Source of the DNA: Actinostola sp. cb2023
Taxonomy: Eukaryota; Cnidaria; Anthozoa; Actiniaria; Actinostolidae
Assembly: GCA_033675265.1 (NCBI GenBank)
Contig: JAUJYZ010000803.1
Coordinates: 1-64,000, forward strand
DNA length: 64,000 bases
Direction of reading: 5' to 3'
The translations under genes and the position numbers were made by a program. The notes under the pieces are model-generated. The model was not told the DNA's origin, made no database searches, and saw only the letters and a program-made list of their open reading frames with translations. Positions 1 through 24,677 of the stretch are shown here, piece after piece. Position 1 is the stretch's first letter, and each line of letters opens with the position of its first letter.

Positions 1-256
1 CCCCTCCTCCCACCTCTTCCTTTTCCTCTCCTTCTCCTCCCGCCCTAGCCTCCCCCTCCTCCCTCTCCTCCCTCTTCTCCCCCCCTCCCTTTCCCTCCTC
101 CTCCCTCTCCTCTCCTCTCTTTTCTTCCTCTCTCTCCCCCTCTTTTTCTTCCTTCCCTCCCCCCTCCCTCCTCCTTCCTCCCCTCTACTTTTTGCCCCCC
201 ATCCTCTACCTCTCCCTCCCCCCTTCTCTCTCCCGCCCTTCCCCCCCCCCCCCCCC
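1..256. repeat. Polypyrimidine low-complexity tract
   Basis: Almost pure C and T, ending in a run of about 18 C at 240-257. Reading frames here encode only Gly/Arg/Glu-rich peptides on the other strand and are not genes. Confidence 0.9.
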
Positions 257-470
257 CCTCACTCCCCCTATTATTAGAGCCCAAACATAGGACATACTCA
301 ACACAGGAAACCCAACATATGTATTGCGCGCGCATGCGCGCTTTACCACAGGGAACCCATCAAAAAAACGACGCAAATTAAATATCATTTTTTGAATTAT
401 TTAGTAGCCTCAAAAAGCAATAGTGGGGCTGCCTGTGATTTGCCTTAGGATATAATTTGATTCTATTTAA

Positions 471-572
471 CAATTAGTCACCAAAGGCGAGGTGAATATC
501 GGTGAATAATAACCGAGACGAAGTCGAGGTTATTATCACTGCTATTCACTGAGCCTGAGGTGACTAATTGTT
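471..572. repeat. Palindromic MITE-like hairpin (CAATTAGTCACC ends)
   Basis: Begins CAATTAGTCACC and ends GGTGACTAATTG, a perfect inverted pair; the inside is also nearly palindromic (GTGAATA...TATTCAC). A related inverted copy lies at 1376-1480, where AGACAACTCGCC pairs with its neighbour and the flank TAGTAGAATTACACAG of this copy reappears reversed. The two probably belong to one foldback family. From 600 to 1370 I see no gene, only a short hairpin near 768-800. Confidence 0.65.
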
Positions 573-1375
573 TTAGTAGAATTACACAGGATGATTATTT
601 GAAAAAAGTAAAAAATAAATAAGCATTTAAAGGAAAACAATTTTATTCATATTTCAAAAGCTGCAGCATTTTTCAAAATGCTGGTTTTTAGGTAACCCCT
701 ATCGAGAATTAGTATAAAAACAAACTAGTGGTCTATCACATATCCTGCAAATCTGATTGGCTACGCTACTAGGGGTCTAATAGTGATAGTCCCCTAGTAG
801 CGAATCACATAGTAGCGAATCACCATGGTAAACCCTTGGCCGTGAAAGATGAAGCAAGATGGCGGACAAACCCGATAGGTGTTCCCTTTCTCGCTTAAAA
901 AAGAGCTAAAATAGACCGAGAAAACCACATCTCAAGAACAGAAATGGAAAAAAAGCACATAAATATAGACATCTCTTGACATTCAAGCAAGTTTCCCTTT
1001 GGCTGACACTGCCAGAAAACTGAGCGAGAAACGATCGTTAAAGTTGAAGATTTTTCAGGCCGAGTTTTTCAAACTTTTAAAACTGAGCAAAGACAAAGCC
1101 AAATGGCGTACTGATAGTGAAAAGGTAATATAACGAAGGCTACACCACCTCTCTAGACTCGGTGGTTGTTCATTTGTTATTTGAATTTATGAAAGTTTTT
1201 CAACAAAAGCACCACACTTTTTCGTTTAGTCAATTTTCAGGCTATTGTACAATGGTTAAAAATTTGTACTTAATGACCAGCATTATAAAATTCTTCTCTT
1301 CTTCTGACCTATGCAAATACACAACAATCGTAAATATTGGGATAAAATAAGTATGCTAGTTTGTTTATACTAAAA

Positions 1376-1480
1376 CAATTAGACAACTCGCCCTCGTTGT
1401 CTCATTGTTAAATAGTCCGAAGTCTCGACCAATCAGCGCGCTTGATTTTCTATAATCACCTGTGTAAATTCTACTAATGT
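1376..1480. repeat. Related palindromic MITE copy
   Basis: CAATTAGACAACTCGCCCTC runs into GTTGTCTCATTG, an imperfect palindrome. Downstream, CTGTGTAAATTCTACTA is the reverse complement of sequence just after the 471-572 element, placing the two copies in opposite orientation. Confidence 0.55.
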
Positions 1481-1934
1481 TTGATAAGAGATTATCCAAT
1501 GTTATTTCGACTGCTAGTAAGAATATCTGACAATTGGATAATAACAGAATACTGAAATCTGGAATAGACTTTGATAGTTATCAAACTGTATTGAGTTTGA
1601 AGACTCAGATCTTGTTAACTGATTAAGTGGTAAATATATACGTGGCATTGCAGTTTGTACTCTACTGCGCAAGGCATAAGGTCAAGTAATTATTCTTTAG
1701 AAATGCTAACGGTTCTTGAGAGATAGTTAAGCTGTATTTGTTCAGCTTGTTGACTGAGTAAACTTGTATGGTCACTGCTGACATAAGACTTAGTTCGTTT
1801 GTACAGTAAAAGTACAAAGATTCCAGTTCGCGTAGCGTTACTATGGTAAAACTCTTTAGATAAAATTTTGTGAGATATTATGATTCTTTAGCGTTCCTAG
1901 CTTCACCCGATATTACGGTATCCATCGATTCCAT

Positions 1935-2182
1935 ATTTTCGTATATTATATTATTACTATATTATTATTATTATATTATTATTAATATTATTATTATTAG
2001 TCATTATTATTATATTATTATTAGTATTTATTATTATTATTATTATTATTCATATTATTATTATTATTATTATATTATTATTAGAGTTTATTATTATTAG
2101 TATTATCATTATAGTAATTATTTATTTTTTTAAATAAAAAAAATAAAATAAAAAATAAATTATTATCATTATTATTTATTAC

Positions 2183-2250
<68 letters not shown>

Positions 2251-2360
2251 TATTATTATTATTGTTATTCATTATAATAATTATTATTTTTTTTTAATAA
2301 AAAAAAAAATAAAATAAAAATTATTATGCATTATATTATTATTATTATATATTATTATTA

Positions 2361-2399
<39 letters not shown>

Positions 2400-2400
2400 T
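1935..2400. repeat. (TTA)n microsatellite, interrupted
   Basis: About 460 bp of TTA/ATT trinucleotides, interrupted by two AT-rich stretches of TTTAAATAAAAAAAATAAAA type. Poly-Tyr/Ile/Asn frames are simple-repeat artefacts. From 2400 to 3612 I see no gene apart from the hairpin at 2727-2808. Confidence 0.9.
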
Positions 2401-2726
2401 CCAATTTGTTCAACAAACGAAGAAGTACAAATATCAACACTCAACAAGGTTCATTTGGGTTGCTTGTAGTTTTCGGTTTCCATGTTGAATTGAGTCAGTT
2501 TCGACTCACCAGGCGAAGTTTTTTACTCTTTCAAAACTTTACAGCTTCCATTTCAAAGAAATCAATCCCTTACGGTGTTATTTAGATTGGCAAAATTGGG
2601 ACTTTGTAATCGATATAATTGGATAAGGTTGAACGCCAAAATCGAACCTTTTTTCTTGTGAGAATGAATGCGCAGATTTTTCTTTTACATAAATGGCGGG
2701 GGAAGCCGCGAGGCCGCTTACAAGAG

Positions 2727-2808
2727 CGGATATTCAAAAACGACAGAATTAACTTCCATATAATACATAATTATATGGAAGTTAAATTCTGTCGTTATTG
2801 AATATCCG
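2727..2808. repeat. 82-bp near-perfect hairpin
   Basis: CGGATATTCA at the left pairs with TGAATATCCG at the right; the arms continue through GACAGAATTTAACTTCCATATAA-like sequence to a central loop near 2768. Size and symmetry fit a MITE remnant. Confidence 0.7.
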
Positions 2809-3612
2809 AAATGATCTTCTCTCATAACACTGGCATCCAGACCACAGGTAGCCCAACGGGTAACACGTGACAGAAATCCGGATACCAAACGTTCGAGTGC
2901 TTTCAAGACTATTTCGCTGTTCGCTCGCAGCAATATTCATCTATGTTTGTTCGCATCGCTTTATGTTTTTAAAGAAGTCAATTACCGGTATAAATGTCAC
3001 AGCAGTGAGCGAAACAACCAAATGCGAAACAGTGTTCAAGTAAATGGGAAAACGGAGATCTTTTACCGACGGTAGTCCGGCAGAAGGTAGCGCTATTCGC
3101 CTTCAATGAGTGCGAGACTGCGTGCGAATAGCGACTGCAAAGCATCTATGGAACAGGAACACACCAGTTGAAAAATTTCCATCCAAACAAAAATTCACAA
3201 ATTCCTCACATGGATTGAACGTTATCAGTACTGTATTGATTTGTACACATAAATGCAGTTCACCTAAAGCGTGGCTTAAAAGGGTCTAAATTAGAAACGT
3301 CCGTTGTTTGAGAGACGGGGAGTTACTTTGATCAATCAGGAACTAAAAGCTTTCCCTGCTCAAAGGATAAATGCAGTAATTTTTCTCTTTTTCTCTTTAA
3401 ACTTTATTTATACACGAGTTAAAATTAAAGCTGAATGTACGTTTATTCAACCTTTGGGAATGAACACCTGTTTTGTTATCTTTGTCATGGCTGAACCAAC
3501 ACAGCTGTAGCTAGTACGTGAAGTCATTTACTGCAATTCCTACAGGTGCAGTATCTGATAAAACTGTGCGATTAGACGATACGGCCTAACACAGCAACGC
3601 CAACAGCACAAA

Positions 3613-17270
<13,658 letters not shown>

Positions 17271-17276
17271 GTGATA

Positions 17277-17557
17277 TATAGCTAATTGCATAATCGTTGT
17301 CGGGTTGAAAATCATAAATCATAGAAGCTGAGACTGCAAGGATGGATGGGAAATCATTTCATGAGCCACATACAGATATATTCAATGTTCTCGTAGTTTT
17401 GAAGGTTTATGAGCTATTTAACTAAGATCCTACAAGTCTGGATAAAAAAAAGGTCAATGATTTGACGATGTTATTTGAGAGTTTTAATTTCCCAGAATTC
17501 CTTGTGGTCATAGCCTTCATGATTTTCGACCCGACAACGATTATGCAATTAGCTATA
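17277..17557. mobile_element. MITE copy 1 (TATAGCTAATTGCATAATCG ends)
   Basis: TATAGCTAATTGCATAATCG at the left is the reverse complement of CGATTATGCAATTAGCTATA at the right. It begins 6 bp inside the intron after exon 10. A second copy lies at 18402-18683 with about the same length. Confidence 0.88.
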
Positions 17558-17651
17558 GTTATGATGTTATGTTGAGTTGCTTCACACACGCCACTCTAGT
17601 TGACCTCCACCGAGCACAGTGCTGTTTCTCTTTCTCTAATTTATTTATCTA

Positions 17652-18146
17652 TATACAGTCAATGTCATTAAGGTTGTCCACCTCGGAAAAGCACATTTAC
17701 ACATTTACACATTTGCACATTTACACATTTGCAACATGACGTGTAATATTCGTTTTGCGCGCATGGACCCAGAGTCAATAGATCCAGTAGAAGTATATAT
17801 AGAAAATGAACTAGAAGTTCTTGATTGAGATGCGTGACAATGGTAACAAAATTAGTTAAAGTGTCAATTGTATTTTTACAGACGTTTCGGGCATAGCCCT
17901 TCATCAGTAGAAGTAGAAGTAGAAGTAGAAGTAGAAGTAGAAGTAGAAGTAGAAGTAGAAGTAGAAGTAGAAGTAGAAGTAGAAGTAGAAGTAGAAGTAG
18001 ACTGCCATAAGAATGCCGCGGCCTTATACAGAACATTTCAGGTGGACAGTTGTATTTCAGCGCTTTTAAAAGTGCAAATGTACAAATGTGTAAATGTGCA
18101 AATGTGCTTTTCCGATGTGGACAACCTTAATGACATTGACTGTATA
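17652..18146. repeat. Foldback element with (GAAGTA)n core
   Basis: TATACAGTCAATGTCATTAA at the left mirrors TTAATGACATTGACTGTATA at the right; the arms continue through AGGTTGTCCAC and CACATTT repeats. A perfect hexanucleotide array (AGTAGA) lies at about 17908-18000. Confidence 0.85.
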
Positions 18147-18401
18147 CATGTACACCTATTTCAAAAAACGTTGGCATCTGAAATCTGAATCTGAAATCTG
18201 AATCTATGACCTAAAAACACTCGTAGCCACACTACGCCAACGCAGGTCTTCGCCTAAAAGTCTTGAAGGCATGCATATTCCAGTAATTACAAGATAGATC
18301 ACAACTCATACCCACAATAATAATACTAAAGATTTCAGATTCAGATTTCAGATTCAGCTTCAGATTCAGATTTCAGATGCCAACGTTTTTTGAAATAGGT
18401 G

Positions 18402-18683
18402 TATAGCTAATTGCATAATCGTTGTCGGGTTGAAAATCATGAAAGCTATGACCAAAAGGAATTATGGGAAATTAAAACTCTCAAATAACACCGTCAAATG
18501 ATCGACCTTTTTATGCAGACTTGTAGGATCTTAGTTAAATAGCTCATATACCTTCAAAACTACAATAACATTGAACATATCTGCCTGTAATGCAGGTCAT
18601 GAACTGATTTCCCATCCATCCTTGCGGTTTCAGCTTCTATGATTTATGATGTTCAACCCGACAACGATTATCGATTAGCTATA
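18402..18683. mobile_element. MITE copy 2 (TATAGCTAATTGCATAATCG ends)
   Basis: Same ends and interior as 17277-17557, including GGGTTGAAAATCATGAAAGC and the AACTCTCAAATAA block. Confidence 0.85.
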
Positions 18684-19247
18684 TAAGAGAAACCTGTTAG
18701 ATAGAGACTAGAGCCAGAGTCTCTCCAAGTATAAAGGTCGTCTTCACTAGTGCCCAGTCGTCTGCACCCCAAAAAAGCACAGTTAACCCAGAAAATAATG
18801 TGACAGTTTTGATGTGTATATCATGACATCAATTTGTCGTCTTCATCGATCAAAAATGTTGAATCAAATATTTATTATTGTCCATAATTATAATTATTAA
18901 TTTATGCATATTTACAATCCGGTACGCAAAAGTAGCAATGACTTACATGATCCCATTGCAGTTTACTTAAAAGGTACATGCAGTAAATGTTGCGCGGAGC
19001 GCGCTGAAAAACTACTATATTGGGTTCCCTGTGTTTTTACGCACGGAATCGCTTACGTTAATTTACGTACATTCAACAAGGTATATTGTGATATGTACCC
19101 ATTGAACGTAAACCCACGAAATAACGCATATAATAATAATAGCTTTATGATCCAAGCCGAAATTACAGTGATTTGTGGGGGGAATATTCAACTGGCCATA
19201 TCTCAGCCGCTATTTAACCGATTGCTCTCAAATTTGGCATGGAAGCT

Positions 19248-19984
19248 TCTTTATTGTAACCTGAATATCAGCCATCTCCTCTGGGTCAAAATTGTCCCCG
19301 AGCGAGACGTCTGAACTCCGAAGTCGATAATCGTGTCCAGTGACGTCACACTACGCCGGTTCCGGGTAGTGTGTTCTGATTGGCTCACACGATAATTTAT
19401 ACAAATTCGTTGGGTTTCATGCAAGATGGAGGGTGTGTTTATTTCCAAACCGCCGTTCGAAACGTAAATCCCTTGGTTGGAATAACAGGGCTGTATCCAC
19501 CACAGCAAGAAAAACCTCTTTATGAATTTATTAACAGAAAGAATATCTACTGTTAACCTTCCGACTGGCTACGGAAAGTCGCTTATCTTTCAATTGGCTC
19601 CACTCGTCGCCTGCAGCGAACTGTCCCCGTAGAAACACATGTAAACTTACTTGTACTTGTACTACCAAGACGAAGGGCTGCAATAAATAAATTGTCTTTC
19701 TTTCCCGCTTCTTCTAGGGAATTCGTCTACTAGTCCTTTGCAGTGTCCTTGGCATTGATATTTGAACATGGATTTTGGCGATACAACGATACGATTCTAT
19801 CTCATAACGTGTTTCACTACTAGTCATCGACAAGATTTACAAAATAACATTATTTCTAATAATTTCTTGCACATAAATTAGATGACGTCATTGGACACGA
19901 TTATCGACTTCGGAGTTCAGCATCTCGCTGGGGCGAAAATGTTGACCCAGAGGAGGCGGCTGATATTCAGGCTATCTTTATTGA
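19248..19984. mobile_element. Foldback element holding a helicase fragment
   Basis: CCTGAATATCAGCC near 19260 mirrors GGCTGATATTCAGG near 19958. Inner arms include CGAAGTCGATAATCGTGTCC and GGACACGATTATCGACTTCG. The interior carries the RecQ-like fragment described separately. Confidence 0.75.
19440..19630 (+). pseudogene. RecQ-type helicase fragment (broken)
   Basis: One frame reads PQQEKPLYEFINRKNIYC then stop. The neighbouring frame continues NLPTGYGKSLIFQLAPLV, a Walker A region of RecQ-type DNA helicases, then stops. The two halves are separated by a frame shift at about 19550, so it is a dead fragment, probably carried by the surrounding element. Confidence 0.65.
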
Positions 19985-20362
19985 TGTTCTTTCAAAATTG
20001 TTGATCGAAAGTTGATAAAGCGAAAATTATTGTTTTCGTGACGTCACACCTCGGTACTCTATTACATCACACAGTGTGTTGATATATATCGGACGTCACA
20101 CGAAGTGAACTCACGCAACTGAGGTATTTTCGATCTCACTCTCGCTGTTGTATAAACTCTTCTCGCAATAATGTGCAGCGTACAGCAGATTGCAGTCAAT
20201 GTACTTATATTTTTATTTTCTATATTTTCTTACTCACTTGTAAAGAGCATTGAGATTTATATGTAATGCGCTTTTTCAAGAATTAAATTATTATTATTAT
20301 TATTATATATAATTAATCTGCGACATATTTACTCGTTATCCGTCTATTTGCTATGATACATT

Positions 20363-20482
20363 TGCGATATATTTACCCGGTGGGGACTCCCATGTGAAAG
20401 GGTCGGGGATGATCGTCGTCTCTGCGATATATTTACCCGGTGGGGACTCCCATGTGAAAGGGTCGGGGATGATCGTCGTCTC
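20363..20482. repeat. Exact 60-bp tandem duplication
   Basis: The unit holding ATATATTTACCCGGTGGGGA and CTCCCATGTGAAAGGGTCGG occurs twice back to back without change. Sequence like its GGGGACTCCC core recurs at the ends of 23806-24176. Confidence 0.92.
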
Positions 20483-20699
20483 TTTTAGGGGTGTAAATTA
20501 CGGGTTTTGGTATCACTTAGGGTGTAAGAAATAAAAGATGACCTCATATTGTGTTGGTGGTCTAGACCCAGGAGCTCTAGTTAGGTACGAGAATGGACCC
20601 ATGGGCAAACTACAAAAATCCAAAACAACATGGCGGATGGGCATGCGCAACTAATATATACAGTGCAAATAAAATATTATTATTACTATTATATTTGTA

Positions 20700-20930
20700 A
20701 TATAACTATAAGGTTATCATACGGTTTCGAGTTCACGGGCGAGTGCAATTTGAGCTCTTTGAAAAACACACGAGTGCAAATTATTCCAAATTGAACGAGA
20801 AATCGTATGATTACCAATTAATAATATTCATGAAAAATAAAAATGTCACTGCAGTGCAAATTACTTTTCAACTGCACTGCTCTTAGCCAATCAGCATCGA
20901 GCATTTTTTTCATGAATATTATTATTGTTA
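20700..20930. repeat. TGCA-rich foldback remnant
   Basis: ATCATACGGTTTCGAGTTCA faces TCGTATGAT; AATAATATTCATGAAAAA faces TTTTTTCATGAATATTATT. Repeated AGTGCAAATT motifs resemble those at 41600-41720 and 42720-42815. Confidence 0.55.
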
Positions 20931-20931
20931 T

Positions 20932-21230
20932 TATACAGCCAATTGCAAAAATTCTGTAAATCAAGTATATCAGTATTATTTTAGAGTATTTCCACAAAAT
21001 ATGCAGCAGAGACTTACAAACAACAAACTAGAGACAAAATTACATAACATTCTAGAGTTTCACCAATGTTGCTTGCGTGAAACATCATTTAGGGGACTTT
21101 TTCGATTACCCATAATGCACCCGATATATGGATATCAGATATACTTGATTTACAGAATTTTTGCAAAGGGCTGTACCTTTCTGAACAAAACAATATGGCA
21201 ACTTTATGTCTTAATGACATTGACTGTATA
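20932..21230. mobile_element. MITE of the TATACAGTCA family, diverged
   Basis: Starts TATACAGCCAATTGC and ends TGACATTGACTGTATA. An internal pair GTAAATCAAGTATATC / GATATACTTGATTTAC and a CCCATAATGCACC motif are shared with 25324-25603. Confidence 0.65.
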
Positions 21231-21692
21231 TTGTCTCTAGAGTTGTTACAGATAGTTAATTCACATATTTGTACCCTTGCTTTCGTCTTTTTCAGACATA
21301 AGTGTGCTCAACAAAGTCAAAGACAAACCATATTGTCATCGACCAGTAGACTGAGAAAACTGCGGGCAAAGTAACACGATTTTAATGCAAAAAATCATGT
21401 TTTGTCAATGAATAATTGGAATTATGTGCTATTAAAATGTTTCAGTGACGTGAAATGTGTGATTTTCTACATTTTTATTGTTTTAAATCGGTATTTATAC
21501 TGCACCAACATTTTGTACGATGTTCGCAGTTCGGCCGTAAATTTTCCATGTATTTTCCTTATATTTCCTATATATATTTCCGCATTTTCCCCATATATAT
21601 ATATCGTATTTTCCCCATATATATATACCGTATTTCCCCCATATATATATACCGTATTTTTCCCATATATATATACCGTATTTTCCCCATAT

Positions 21693-21817
21693 ACACCTAA
21701 CCAAATAAATTCTGCAACTTTAAGATATATATATATCCTTTGTTCTCGAAGGAAAAACAATAGAGAAACAAAAGACATATATATATCCAAAGTTGCAGAA
21801 TTGTTTTGGTTAGGTGT
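21693..21817. mobile_element. MITE with ACACCTAACCAAA ends, copy 1
   Basis: ACACCTAACCAAATAAATTC and its mirror bound 125 bp; inner pair AAATTCTGCAACTTT / AAAGTTGCAGAATT. It sits between ATATATACCGTA units. Confidence 0.8.
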
Positions 21818-21874
21818 ATATATACCGTATTTTAATTTCCCCATATATATATATATACCGTATTTTCCCCATAT

Positions 21875-21999
21875 ACACCTAACTAAAAAAATTCTGCAAC
21901 TTTGGATATATATATGTCTTTTGTTTCTCTATTGTTTTTTATTCGAGAACAAAGGATATATATATATCTTAAAGTTGCAGAATTTATTTGGTTAGGTGT
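21875..21999. mobile_element. MITE with ACACCTAACCAAA ends, copy 2 (inverted)
   Basis: Same 125-bp element in the opposite orientation 58 bp downstream; the internal TTTGTTTCTCTATTGTTTTT is the reverse of copy 1. Confidence 0.8.
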
Positions 22000-22945
22000 A
22001 TATATATACCGTATTTTCCCATGTATGTTCCGCATTTTTACCACATATTATTACCGTATATTTTCAGGGGGGGACGTCTTTGGTTTATATTTTCCATATA
22101 TATTTCCACATTTTATTAATACGGCTGGATATTTTTACGAGTCTTGCCTGTAATAAATTGTTTATTATACGACAACAAAATAAACCCCCCCAAAAACGTC
22201 CTTTTCTTTGCTTATTTGTTAGCGTACAAAAGCTGTTTTTGTGATTTGTTTGCGAAATGCGTGCGCTATCACACAATCGATACGCCATCGAGCGCGCGCT
22301 CGAGAGATTTTTCGTTGGCTTTTTCACCAAAAAGATTGGATTTTCTTCATATTTTCTATACAGATATCATTAAAAAGTAGTTGTTTGTTTCCCTATTCCC
22401 TTTAGAAATACTTTTCTGTCGTTGTATAGTGATTTTTCTTTTTGCAAAGAAAACCAAAACTGGTACAAAATATGCTGTGTTCAAAACCGGTTTTACCGGG
22501 TTACAAGCCGGGTAATACGACAATCTGCATGGGTAATACGCTCGGATAGTGGAGGATTTTGTGCCCTTTTATGGTAAATTTACGTCACAGTCGTATAATA
22601 AATTTCCATATTCAGCCCCCGTATATTTCCACATTAGTTCCGCGTATATTTCCGTATTTTCTCCGCATATATTCCCTATTTTTATCGTATATATTTTCCG
22701 ATATACGGGCCGCATTTTTCCCAGATATAAAATATCTGCAAAATATCTGCATATTTCCGCATATTTTCCGTATATTTCCCATATATCCGATATATGGATT
22801 AATATATGGCCCATATTTTTACCATACTAAAATCTCGATATATGGAATAAACCTGTCCGCATAAAACCCAGTTTACCCACATATTTGCCATATTCAAGTC
22901 CATATATTTTCCATACTTGGCTTATATATGGCCCATATGGGAGCC

Positions 22946-23280
22946 TCCCCCAAAAGTTGAGCCTGCGATTTACTTCAGCGGTAATGCAATGAAAGTTTAC
23001 AGCTGAGAGAGCGAGTGATCCCAAAAACCCTATAACTGTACTTGTGGATTACTACCATGCCCTCCCCCAAAAGTTGTGAGCCTGCGATTTACTTCAGCGG
23101 TAATGCAGTGAAAGTTTACAGCTGAGAGAGCGAGTGATCCCCAAAACCCTATAACTCGTGGATTACCACCCCCTCCCCCAAAAGTTGTGAGCCTGCAATT
23201 TACTTCAGCGGTAACACAATAAAAGTTACAGTGAGTAATACCAAAATTGTCCCAATGTCATCCCTATAACTCCAGGATTA
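22946..23280. repeat. Three tandem copies of a 113-bp unit
   Basis: Copies begin CCTCCCCCAAAAGTTG near 22946, 23060 and 23172, each with GATTTACTTCAGCGGTAATG and GAGAGAGCGAGTGATCCC; the third is shorter and more diverged. Confidence 0.85.
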
Positions 23281-23433
23281 CATAATCCACGAGTTAAAAA
23301 TAACTACTGAATTTCATAAGGGCGTGATCATTTAATGATGGACAAAATCAACCACCATTACAGATTTAATGATTTCAACAGATATCAGTTTATAATACTG
23401 GTAGTTTATATCATCAGAATATACTATTATTTT

Positions 23434-23517
23434 GATTTACATGATTTATACATCAGTCATGAGATTCTCCATAATCTTGGAGCTTTGTTCCCATGTCGTC
23501 ATCATATCATGTAAATC
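23434..23517 (-). promoter_or_regulatory. PRXL2A: SECIS-like hairpin in the PRXL2A 3' UTR
   Basis: On the minus strand a perfect 12-bp outer stem (GATTTACATGAT / ATCATGTAAATC) encloses ATGA at 23502-23499 and TGAT at 23455-23452, the expected SECIS quartet halves. Between them CGACATGGGA pairs with TCTCATGAC with two mismatches, then an AAA lies 12 nt after ATGA (23486-23484), then CTCC/GGAG with an 8-nt loop. This is the layout of a type 2 eukaryotic SECIS. It is on the same strand as, and about 0.95 kb downstream of, the stop codon of a gene with an in-frame TGA at the known Sec/Cys site. I judged pairing by eye, not by folding software. Confidence 0.78.
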
Positions 23518-23539
23518 TAGTTTTGCAGTGAAATATAAC

Positions 23540-23805
23540 TACACTGAGTCAACGAGGGAAAGGGAAAAAGAAAGAAAGAATGGAAATAAGCGAAGGAAGG
23601 AAAGAAGGAAAAAAGGAAAGGAAGAAAGAAAGGGAGTACTAGAAAGGAGGAACGTGACAAGAGGGGAGAAGTAGTGAGTCAGAGTGGCAAGTCGGGGTAT
23701 GAAGGGTAAGGAGAAAGAGTGTTGAGAGGTGGAGAGGGGAAAGGGGAGGAGAGATATGTCAGACTGGAGATGACAGAAGAGTGAGAGGGGGGGGGGGGGG
23801 GGGGA
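23540..23805. repeat. Purine-rich low-complexity tract with poly-G
   Basis: GAAAGAAAGAAAGG-type sequence ends in a run of about 17 G at 23788-23804. On the minus strand this would be pyrimidine-rich 3' UTR of PRXL2A. More purine-rich DNA continues at 24190-24400. Confidence 0.8.
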
Positions 23806-24176
23806 ATCCCGTATAAAAGTATTGGGGATGCTTGTCGTATCTTTCAGGGGCTAAAATAAGCAATTAGGCATCTTTTAGGGTATGAAATGAACATTTTGAA
23901 CCTCCCTCTTACTGTGGTATATTTTAGGGTGTTGAAAAAGAAAATCAATGTATATTCAATATAGATAATACTATAGTCAGGTAACCAGATGCATGTCAAC
24001 AGTATTTTAATTGAATACTAAACCCAGCAAACAGTGTGTTAAGTTTATGTATGGTATCTTTTAGGGGTTACAAAACTATGTGCCACGCCCATTAAAAACA
24101 CTTCCAACATCTTTTAGGGGTATTAAAAAAAATGTCTGACAAGCATCTCAGATACTACGGGAGTCCACCTCACCGG
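23806..24176. repeat. Dispersed element with TTTTAGGGGT motifs in the PRXL2A 3' UTR
   Basis: The left part reads TTGGGGATGCTTGTCG, and the right end, reversed, reads GGTGGACTCCCGTAG...GATGCTTGTCA, so the ends are inverted. CTTTTAGGGGT-like blocks recur inside. It appears to separate the PRXL2A stop codon from its SECIS. Confidence 0.6.
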
Positions 24177-24447
24177 GAGAGTGAGTGGAGAAGGGATAGG
24201 TAAGTAATAGATTGGAAAAGATGAAAGAGGATTAGAGAAGAAGAGGAGAGAGTAAGGAAGAGGGGATGGGAGGGGATGGGAGAGGATGGTAAGAATTATG
24301 AGAAGAGAGAAGCAAGAAATTGGACGTCTGTTACATTAAGAGTAAAGAGGAGAGGTGATGGGCCAGCGAGAGAAGGAAGAGGGAGGGAAAAGAGTTACAA
24401 TAGGAGGAAATGAATGATAATCAATTTGATAAATCCTAAGTACATAG

Positions 24448-24677
24448 TTATAACTGACTATTTACTGGTTCATTAATCTTTTGTATTGCCTTTCTTACAT
24501 CTTCTACTTCTACATGGTCACCAAACTCTTTCTCTTGGTGTTGTAGCAGGATTCCCTCATCACCAGCACCCATCACAATCACACCACCTAAAATCCTTCC
24601 TTCGCCTTTGAAATTTCCTTCAAAGCCTGCGTTTGTTGATCTAAAATATGACTTCCAAACACTAGGGCGAAATAATC
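24448..24677 (-). CDS. PRXL2A: PRXL2A coding exon 4 and stop
   Basis: Acceptor TCTTGTCCACAG. Encodes FRPSVWKSYFRSTNAGFEGN, NFKGEGRILGGVIVMGAGDE, GILLQHQEKEFGDHVEVEDV and a short tail to the stop at 24448-24450. This is the conserved C-terminus of PRXL2A. Confidence 0.95.

Larger units (their letters stand above)
21560..22930. repeat. AT-rich minisatellite (ATATATATACCGTATTTTCC type)
   Basis: Units of about 22-26 bp alternate ATATATAT with CCGTATTTTCCCC at 21585-22050 and again in degenerate form at 22600-22930. Two copies of a MITE interrupt it. From 22130 to 22600 I see nothing recognisable. Confidence 0.85.
17290..23430. other. Gene-free, repeat-rich interval
   Basis: I find no supported exon between the SVEP1-like gene and the SECIS of PRXL2A. 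The interval is built from MITEs, foldback elements, an AT-rich minisatellite and tandem duplications listed separately. The frame at 18904-19314 overlaps a dispersed repeat and has no family signature. Confidence 0.6.

Noticed and set aside
18904..19314. 136-codon frame as a further SVEP1-like exon
   Set aside because: No domain pattern, no suitable phase-0 acceptor, and its second half lies in a dispersed repeat.
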